From assembly GCA_023433585.1 (NCBI GenBank), contig JAEZCL010000074.1:1-8483 (forward strand): 8,483 nt of DNA. The letters run 5' to 3'. Source of the DNA: Pseudomonadota bacterium. Its GTDB lineage: Bacteria > Pseudomonadota > Alphaproteobacteria > Caulobacterales > Caulobacteraceae. Shown one piece after another: positions 6,049 to 8,483 of this stretch. Position 1 is the stretch's first letter. Every line of letters starts with the position of its first letter. The position numbers and the translations under genes were made by a program. Under the pieces are notes generated by a model that was given only the letters and a program-made list of their open reading frames with translations, was not told where the DNA came from and did no database searches.

Positions 6049-6661
6049 GGCGCAATCCCCGGACTTGAACCACATGGCCCCCGCCGCCCGGTACGCGCGA
6101 CGGATGGAGCCTCGCCTTGAAATGCCAGGATTTCCGCGCCGACTGCAACTCGTCGGAGGCCTTTTCTCCCTTGAGGAACAGACCTTGTGCACCGCGCGCC
6201 ATGTAGGGCTGTGCATAACCCAGCAGTTTTTCCATAGGGGCCACGGCCCGGGCGCTGACGACCGCGACGGCGAGGTCCTGATCCTCGGCCCGGCCGTTGA
6301 CGACGGTGGCGGGCAGGTCCAGCTCGGCCTTGACCTGCTCCAGGAACCGGCACCGCTTGCCCAGGCTGTCGATCAGCCAGACATGGGCGCCCGGACGCTG
6401 CTTGAAAAACACCGCCAGCACCACGCCCGGCAGGCCCGCGCCGGCCCCAAGATCAGCCCAGGTCAGGGCGTCCGGCGCATGGGCGATCAACTGCCAGCTG
6501 TCCAGCACATGGCGTGACCAGTAATCCGGCAGGGTCGCCGGGCCGACCAGATTCATGACGGCGTTGCCCTCGGCCAGCAGAATGCGAAACCGCTCCAGAT
6601 CCGCCATCTGGGCGGCCGTAGCACCGCTCTGGGCCTGAAATTGATCAGCCGTCAGGGTCAC
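6041..6661 (-). CDS. rsmG: 16S rRNA (guanine527-N7)-methyltransferase RsmG (GidB)
   Basis: A 206-residue enzyme of usual length that methylates N7 of G527 in 16S rRNA using S-adenosylmethionine. Loss of this activity gives low-level streptomycin resistance in several bacteria. Visible motifs are NLVG...WSRHVLDSWQL (37-58), the SAM-binding loop ADLGAGAGLPGV (69-80), LIDSLGKRCRFLEQV, and SARAVAPMEKLLGYAQPYM. The tail FLKGEKASDEL...HPSRVPGGGGHVVQVRGL fits the family C-terminus, so the whole frame looks genuine down to its stop. The start is GTG at 6661, whose bases overlap the mnmG stop codon (GTGA). No clear Shine-Dalgarno is present, which suggests initiation by ribosomes finishing mnmG. Its 3' end overlaps the parA start by 8 nt. 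This mnmG-rsmG-parA-parB order is widely conserved. Confidence 0.97.
   Translation of the reverse strand: MTLTADQFQAQSGATAAQMADLERFRILLAEGNAVMNLVGPATLPDYWSRHVLDSWQLIAHAPDALTWADLGAGAGLPGVVLAVFFKQRPGAHVWLIDSLGKRCRFLEQVKAELDLPATVVNGRAEDQDLAVAVVSARAVAPMEKLLGYAQPYMARGAQGLFLKGEKASDELQSARKSWHFKARLHPSRVPGGGGHVVQVRGLRRA
6056..6060 (-). promoter_or_regulatory. Ribosome binding site supporting the GTG start of parA
   Basis: GGGGA on the minus strand lies 7 nt before the GTG at 6048, inside the last codons of rsmG. It decides between this start and the ATG at 6075, where the only purine-rich tract ends two nt before the codon. Confidence 0.5.
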
Positions 6662-8483
6662 GCCGCGACGGTCCGGCGATGTTTCACGTGAAACAGCAGG
6701 GCTGTCAGGGCGCCCGGAGTCATGCCTTCGATACGCCCGGCTTGACCCAGGGTGCGCGGGCGGACGCGCTCCAGCTTCTCACGCACCTCATTTGAGAGAC
6801 CGCCGACCGAGGTATAGTCCAGAGTTTCGGGCAGGATCAGGCTCTCTTCTCGACGCAAGGAGTCGGCTTCGGCCCGCTGACGGTCGATATAGCCGGCATA
6901 GGCCGCGCCTATCACCACCTGTTCGCGCACGGCCGCAGGCCAGCGGGCGATGTCGGGGGCGGCGGACAGAAATTGGTCCAAGGTCACGCCCGGATAGGCC
7001 AGAAGGTCACGGATCGAGCGACGCTGGCCATCGGCATTCACCGAGATTCCCAGGGCCTGGGCCTCCTTGGGCGTGAAGACCACCGAGCGGGCCAGGGACT
7101 CGGCAGCAGCCAGCTGGCGGGCCTTGTCGGCAAAGGCAGCGGCGCGACCCGCACCCACCACGCCGATGTCCACGCCCCGACCGGTCAAGCGTTGATCGGC
7201 ATTGTCGGCGCGCAACGTCAATCGGTACTCGGCCCGGCTGGTGAACATGCGGTAGGGCTCGGTCACACCGCGCGTCACCAGGTCGTCGATCATGACGCCG
7301 ATATAGGCCTCGTCCCGGCCGAAGATGACGGGATCGGCGCCCGAGACTGCCCGCGCGGCGTTCAGCCCCGCCGCCAGGCCTTGCGCCCCCGCCTCCTCAT
7401 AGCCCGTGGTGCCGTTGATCTGGCCGGCGCACCACAGCCCCGGCAAGCGCTTCAGCTGAAGCGACGGGTCCAGTTCGCGCGGGTCGATATAGTCGTACTC
7501 GATGGCGTAGCCATAGCGGAATACTTCCACCCCCTCGAGCCCGGCCATGGTGCGCAGGAACGCCAACTGGGTCTCCGGCGTCACCGAGGTGGAGATCCCG
7601 TTCGGATAGACGGTGGGATCGTCCAGCCCTTCCGGCTCCAGAAAGACCTGATGGCTGTCCTTGTCGGCGAAGCGCACCACCTTGTCCTCGATGGAGGGGC
7701 AATAGCGGGGACCGCGGCCGGACAGATGTCCGCCATAGACGGCGGACTGGCCCAGGTTCGCGGCGATGATCGCGTGGGTCCGGGCGTTGGTGGCGGTGAC
7801 GCCGCAGGCGATCTGCGGCGTGGTTATGGCGTCGGTCAGGAACGAGAAGGGCGACGGCTCGGCATCGGCCTGCTGCATCTCAAGCCGGTCCCAGGCGATG
7901 GTGCGCCCGTCAAGCCGGGCCGGGGTGCCGGTCTTGAGCCGGCCCATGGCCAGGCCAAGCCCATAGAGCCGCCGCGACAGGCTCAGGGCAGGCTGATCGC
8001 CCTCGCGACCGGCGGGAATGCGCTCATCCCCCCGGTGAATCAGGCCATTCAGGAAGGTGCCCGTGGTCAGCACCACCGCACCGGCGCGAAACACCCGGCC
8101 GTCATCGGTCACGGCCCCGACCACGCGGCCATCCTCGATCAGCAGGTCTTCCACCGCCGCAGCGGCAAGGGTCAGGTTCGCGGTGGCGGCCAACTCGGCC
8201 TGCATGGCCTGGCGATACAGCTTGCGGTCGATCTGGGCGCGCGGCCCACGCACGGCCGCGCCCTTGGAGCGATTCAACAGGCGAAACTGGATGCCGGCCC
8301 GATCGGCCAGGCGCCCCATGAGGCCGTCCAGGGCGTCGATCTCGCGCACCAGGTGGCCCTTGCCCAGGCCGCCGATGGCGGGGTTGCACGACATCTCGCC
8401 GATGCGGTCCAGCCGATGGGTGAGCAACAGGGTCGCGGCGCCCATGCGCGCGGACGCGGCGGCGGCCTCGCAACCGGCATGGC
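6658..8483 (-). CDS. mnmG: tRNA uridine-5-carboxymethylaminomethyl modification enzyme MnmG (GidA), first residues outside the window
   Basis: With MnmE, MnmG builds the cmnm5 group on the wobble uridine (U34) of certain tRNAs using FAD, NADH and methylenetetrahydrofolate. The window holds 607 complete codons plus the stop. The first is His of the FAD-binding motif (G)HAGCEAAAASARMGA, so only about a dozen N-terminal residues are missing. Further motifs are GEMSCNPAIGGLGKGHLVREIDALDG and GRGPRYCPSIEDKVVRF. These hold the two conserved cysteines, equivalent to Cys47 and Cys277 of E. coli. The second family signature AGQINGTTGYEEAGAQGLAAG and the C-terminal MnmE/tRNA-binding helices with RPRTLGQAGRIEGMTPGAL follow. 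An earlier reading from the ATG at 8445 would lose the FAD motif and is not the true start. The last codons carry the parS site, giving the tail LLFHVKHRRTVAA. The stop overlaps the rsmG start by 4 nt. mnmE would be expected just beyond the right edge. Confidence 0.97.
   Translation of the reverse strand, partial: HAGCEAAAASARMGAATLLLTHRLDRIGEMSCNPAIGGLGKGHLVREIDALDGLMGRLADRAGIQFRLLNRSKGAAVRGPRAQIDRKLYRQAMQAELAATANLTLAAAAVEDLLIEDGRVVGAVTDDGRVFRAGAVVLTTGTFLNGLIHRGDERIPAGREGDQPALSLSRRLYGLGLAMGRLKTGTPARLDGRTIAWDRLEMQQADAEPSPFSFLTDAITTPQIACGVTATNARTHAIIAANLGQSAVYGGHLSGRGPRYCPSIEDKVVRFADKDSHQVFLEPEGLDDPTVYPNGISTSVTPETQLAFLRTMAGLEGVEVFRYGYAIEYDYIDPRELDPSLQLKRLPGLWCAGQINGTTGYEEAGAQGLAAGLNAARAVSGADPVIFGRDEAYIGVMIDDLVTRGVTEPYRMFTSRAEYRLTLRADNADQRLTGRGVDIGVVGAGRAAAFADKARQLAAAESLARSVVFTPKEAQALGISVNADGQRRSIRDLLAYPGVTLDQFLSAAPDIARWPAAVREQVVIGAAYAGYIDRQRAEADSLRREESLILPETLDYTSVGGLSNEVREKLERVRPRTLGQAGRIEGMTPGALTALLFHVKHRRTVAA
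6680..6695. other. parS: parS centromere site (ParB binding and loading site)
   Basis: TGTTTCACGTGAAACA is a perfect 16-bp palindrome identical to the canonical bacterial parS sequence. It lies within mnmG, 20 nt before the mnmG stop triplet, and encodes part of LFHVKH near the protein's C-terminus. It is about 1.5 kb upstream of the parB start. ParB is expected to load here and spread over mnmG, rsmG and parAB. No second intact copy was found in the window by eye. A lone GTTTCACG half-site at 3414-3421 inside pirin lacks the other half. Confidence 0.96.

Noticed and set aside
6049..6216. Longer ParA start inside rsmG
   Set aside because: The added residues are the out-of-frame translation of the genuine RsmG C-terminus. 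Typical ParA proteins begin just before the QKGGVGKT motif.
6210..6218. TGTGCATAA, resembling a DnaA box (TTATGCACA on the minus strand)
   Set aside because: It is a single copy inside conserved rsmG codons with no AT-rich region or clustered boxes. No origin is supported in this window.

Overview
This GC-rich window looks like an alphaproteobacterial chromosome close to the replication origin, most probably from Caulobacterales (Caulobacter, Brevundimonas or Phenylobacterium type). The clues are the order mnmG-rsmG-parA-parB, a ParB with the N-terminal motif RGLGRGLSAL, and a perfect 16-bp parS centromere site. The family assignment rests on remembered protein patterns and gene order, not on a search.

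Left part (about 1-2670, minus strand): three tightly packed genes of a branched-chain 2-oxoacid dehydrogenase (BCKDH) complex, transcribed right to left. They are E1 alpha (bkdA1), E1 beta (bkdA2) and the lipoyl domain of E2 (bkdB, cut by the window edge). The complex oxidatively decarboxylates the 2-oxoacids of valine, leucine and isoleucine to branched acyl-CoAs. Gaps between the genes are only 1-2 nt.

Middle (2671-4260): a 135-bp divergent intergenic region separates bkdA1 from a plus-strand Lrp/AsnC-family regulator. It carries overlapping TTGC/GCAA dyads that make a plausible operator. The regulator is followed 33 nt later by a pirin (bicupin) gene with a good Shine-Dalgarno sequence. 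The simplest reading is a local regulator controlling the bkd operon and itself, with pirin co-transcribed. A pirin-E1 functional link is possible but inferred.

Right part (4330-8483, minus strand): the chromosome-partition and tRNA/rRNA-modification cluster, read as mnmG (its first codons lie outside the window), rsmG, parA, parB. The parS site lies inside the last codons of mnmG, so one DNA stretch encodes the MnmG C-terminus and nucleates ParB. rsmG, parA and parB all appear to use non-ATG starts (GTG, GTG, TTG), and the first two overlap the gene before them.

The two halves meet tail to tail in a 69-bp gap between pirin and parB. No IS element, tRNA or rRNA gene, CRISPR array or prophage gene was seen, and no gene-free stretch exceeds 300 bases. 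I found no convincing new system. The points most worth checking are the coding-embedded parS, the regulator/operator/pirin/bkd arrangement, and the run of non-ATG starts.
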